The notes under the pieces: generated by a model
What the model was told of the DNA's origin: nothing
What the model saw: only the letters and a program-made list of their open reading frames with translations
The model's database searches: none
Part shown: positions 4,746-5,766 of the stretch, piece by piece
How the letters are laid out: each line of letters starts with the position of its first letter
How positions within the stretch are numbered: position 1 is the stretch's first letter
Assembly: GCA_946494635.1 (NCBI GenBank)
Contig: CAMMCS010000126.1
Location: 1-5,766 of the forward strand
Direction: 5' to 3'
Length of the DNA stretch: 5,766 nt
DNA from: an uncultured Oscillibacter sp.
Lineage (GTDB): Bacteria > Bacillota > Clostridia > Oscillospirales > Oscillospiraceae
Position numbers and translations under genes: made by a program

Positions 4746-5368
4746 GGCGGTTTCTGGCGGCCCAGTTCCTCCCGGTGCTCCGGGCCTGGCGGGACGGGTA
4801 CGAGGCGGAGGTTCGGCGCTGCGTCATCGCCTTCTTCATCCTGATTTTCCTTGCTTTCGGCGTATGCCTGACGGTGCCGGAGGTCCGGATCGGCTTTTCC
4901 GCCTATCTCCGGAATCTCTATCAGGGCATGGACCTGACGGACGAGACCGGTGCCCTTTCTCCCCTGCCGCTGTTTCTCAACAACCTGCGGGCCTGCGGGG
5001 TCACCATGCTCTATGGGCTGATTCCCTTTGTACGCCTGCCGGCCCTGGCCCTGGGGCTCAATGCCATGCTGCTGGGTGGTCTCGCCGCCGTCTATGCCGC
5101 GGCGGACCGCACTATGCTGCTGTTCGCAGCCGCCCTGCTGCCCCATGGGATTTTCGAGCTGCCGGCAATGATCCTGTCCTTTGCCATGGGTCTCTATGTC
5201 TGCGGCCATCTGACCCGTCGGTGCCGCCATGACGGCGCCGCCCTCTCTCTGGGGCAGTGTGCCGCTCTGGCTGCCCGGACGCTGGTATTCCTGGTGCTGC
5301 CGCTGCTCATCCTCGCCGCTGTGACAGAGGCGTATGTGACGCCTGTTGTCATAGGCCTGTTCCTCTGA
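4742..5368 (+). CDS. spoIIM: Stage II sporulation protein M family membrane protein
   Basis: This 208-residue protein matches the SpoIIM (DUF95) family in length and pattern. In Bacillus, SpoIIM is an integral membrane protein that recruits SpoIIP and SpoIID into the peptidoglycan-degrading complex driving engulfment of the forespore. A basic N-terminal tail (to about 26) precedes TM1 (27-46) and an extracytoplasmic segment (47-75). A conserved-looking stretch LFLNNLRACGVTMLYGLIPF (77-96) follows, with further hydrophobic segments at about 99-120, 124-152 and 178-198. The ...PHGIFELPA... motif (134-142) is the best family marker. The ATG overlaps the gltX stop (ATGA), and no separate ribosome binding site is evident beyond the gltX 3' end, suggesting translational coupling. 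Family members also occur outside sporulation, so the sporulation role here is inferred. Confidence 0.88.
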   Translation: MRRFLAAQFLPVLRAWRDGYEAEVRRCVIAFFILIFLAFGVCLTVPEVRIGFSAYLRNLYQGMDLTDETGALSPLPLFLNNLRACGVTMLYGLIPFVRLPALALGLNAMLLGGLAAVYAAADRTMLLFAAALLPHGIFELPAMILSFAMGLYVCGHLTRRCRHDGAALSLGQCAALAARTLVFLVLPLLILAAVTEAYVTPVVIGLFL

Positions 5369-5375
5369 ATTTCAT
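5346..5375 (+). promoter_or_regulatory. Possible weak promoter of asnA
   Basis: TTGTCA (5346-5351) matches the -35 consensus at 5 of 6. The only partner is TTTCAT (5370-5375), a 4 of 6 -10 at 18 bp spacing. It lies across the end of the spoIIM-family gene. asnA may instead be read from the gltX promoter, as no terminator is seen between the genes. Confidence 0.25.
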
Positions 5376-5401
5376 TCCACAGAAAGGATGCACTTTCAAC
5401 T

Positions 5402-5766
5402 ATGAGTAAAACCACCATCCCCTCCGGCTACCGGATGCCCCTGAGCAACAACGAGCTGCAGCGGGCCATCGAGCTGATCCACCAGGAGTTCACCCACAGC
5501 CTGGCGGTGCGGCTGAACCTCCACCGGGTCTCCGCCCCCCTGTTCGTGGACGGCAAGACCGGCCTGAACGACGACCTGAACGGCGTGGAGCGCCCCGTCT
5601 CTTTCGACATCCCCGACGTGGGCACAGATGGGCAGGTCGTCCACTCCCTGGCTAAGTGGAAGCGCCTGGCCCTGAAGCGGTATGAGTTTCCGGAGGGCAC
5701 CGGCCTCTACACCAACATGAACGCCATCCGCCGGGACGAGGTGGTGGACAACCTCCACTCCATCTA
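5402..5766 (+). CDS. asnA: Aspartate-ammonia ligase (asparagine synthetase A), N-terminal part
   Basis: AsnA makes asparagine from aspartate, ammonia and ATP via an aspartyl-AMP intermediate. It is a cytoplasmic enzyme related to class II aspartyl-tRNA synthetases. The visible 121 residues are about a third of the ~330-340 expected; the rest runs off the right edge. Diagnostic segments include the SAPLFVDGKTGLNDDLNGVE block (44-63), VVHSLAKWKR (79-88) and GLYTNMNAIRRDE (101-113), all aligned in order with the E. coli enzyme. The start codon follows AAAGGA (5383-5388) at an unusually long 13-nt spacing, 33 nt after the spoIIM-family stop. No other start fits the family N-terminus better. asnA is often controlled by a T-box in Firmicutes, but the 33-nt gap has no room for one. 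Confidence 0.95.
   Translation, partial: MSKTTIPSGYRMPLSNNELQRAIELIHQEFTHSLAVRLNLHRVSAPLFVDGKTGLNDDLNGVERPVSFDIPDVGTDGQVVHSLAKWKRLALKRYEFPEGTGLYTNMNAIRRDEVVDNLHSI

Noticed and set aside
4439..5230. 263-codon open frame on the minus strand
   Set aside because: It is antisense to gltX and the spoIIM-family gene, with Gln/Arg/Pro-rich shadow composition.
5369..5401. T-box or riboswitch leader for asnA
   Set aside because: The gap is only 33 nt and contains no structural motif; a T-box needs far more sequence.

Overview
The window looks like chromosomal DNA from a GC-rich, spore-forming, anaerobic Firmicute. The best guess is the Oscillospiraceae / Clostridium cluster IV group (Flavonifractor- or Oscillibacter-like). 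The reasons are strong AAGGAGG-type ribosome binding sites, HPr kinase/phosphorylase, a SpoIIM-type sporulation protein, a four-cysteine bL28, an hprK-murB-rapZ gene order, and GC-rich codon use with AT-rich promoters. The genus is inference only; no 16S or other phylogenetic marker is present.

Layout. The left third (1-1967) is a leftward operon, hprK > murB > rapZ, with rapZ cut by the window edge. It has a good sigma-A-type promoter at 2093-2121 and a leader of about 120 nt that can form two hairpins. Bases 1968-2446 are non-coding and separate this operon from the rightward genes. They hold the divergent hprK and rpmB promoters, a GC-rich imperfect inverted repeat, a strikingly structured ~114-bp element (2200-2313) with inverted ends and a GAAA-capped hairpin, and a symmetric A-tract/T-tract hairpin. 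The right half is rightward: rpmB (ribosomal protein bL28) with its own extended -10 promoter and a classic terminator, then a small GNAT acetyltransferase. Next comes gltX (glutamyl-tRNA synthetase) with a near-consensus promoter whose -35 box overlaps the GNAT stop codon. A spoIIM-family membrane protein overlaps the gltX stop by ATGA, and last is the 5' part of asnA (aspartate-ammonia ligase), cut by the window edge.

How the genes work together. The leftward operon links carbon-catabolite control (HprK acting on HPr) to peptidoglycan precursor synthesis (MurB) and the RapZ/YvcJ nucleotide-binding adapter, a grouping common in Firmicutes. The rightward genes are mainly translation and amino-acid housekeeping (bL28, GluRS, AsnA), with a sporulation engulfment protein translationally coupled to gltX. 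No mobile gene, CRISPR array, tRNA, rRNA or defence system is visible. All recognised proteins belong to known families. The only candidate for something undescribed is the structured intergenic element upstream of rpmB, which could be a dispersed palindromic repeat or a small RNA.
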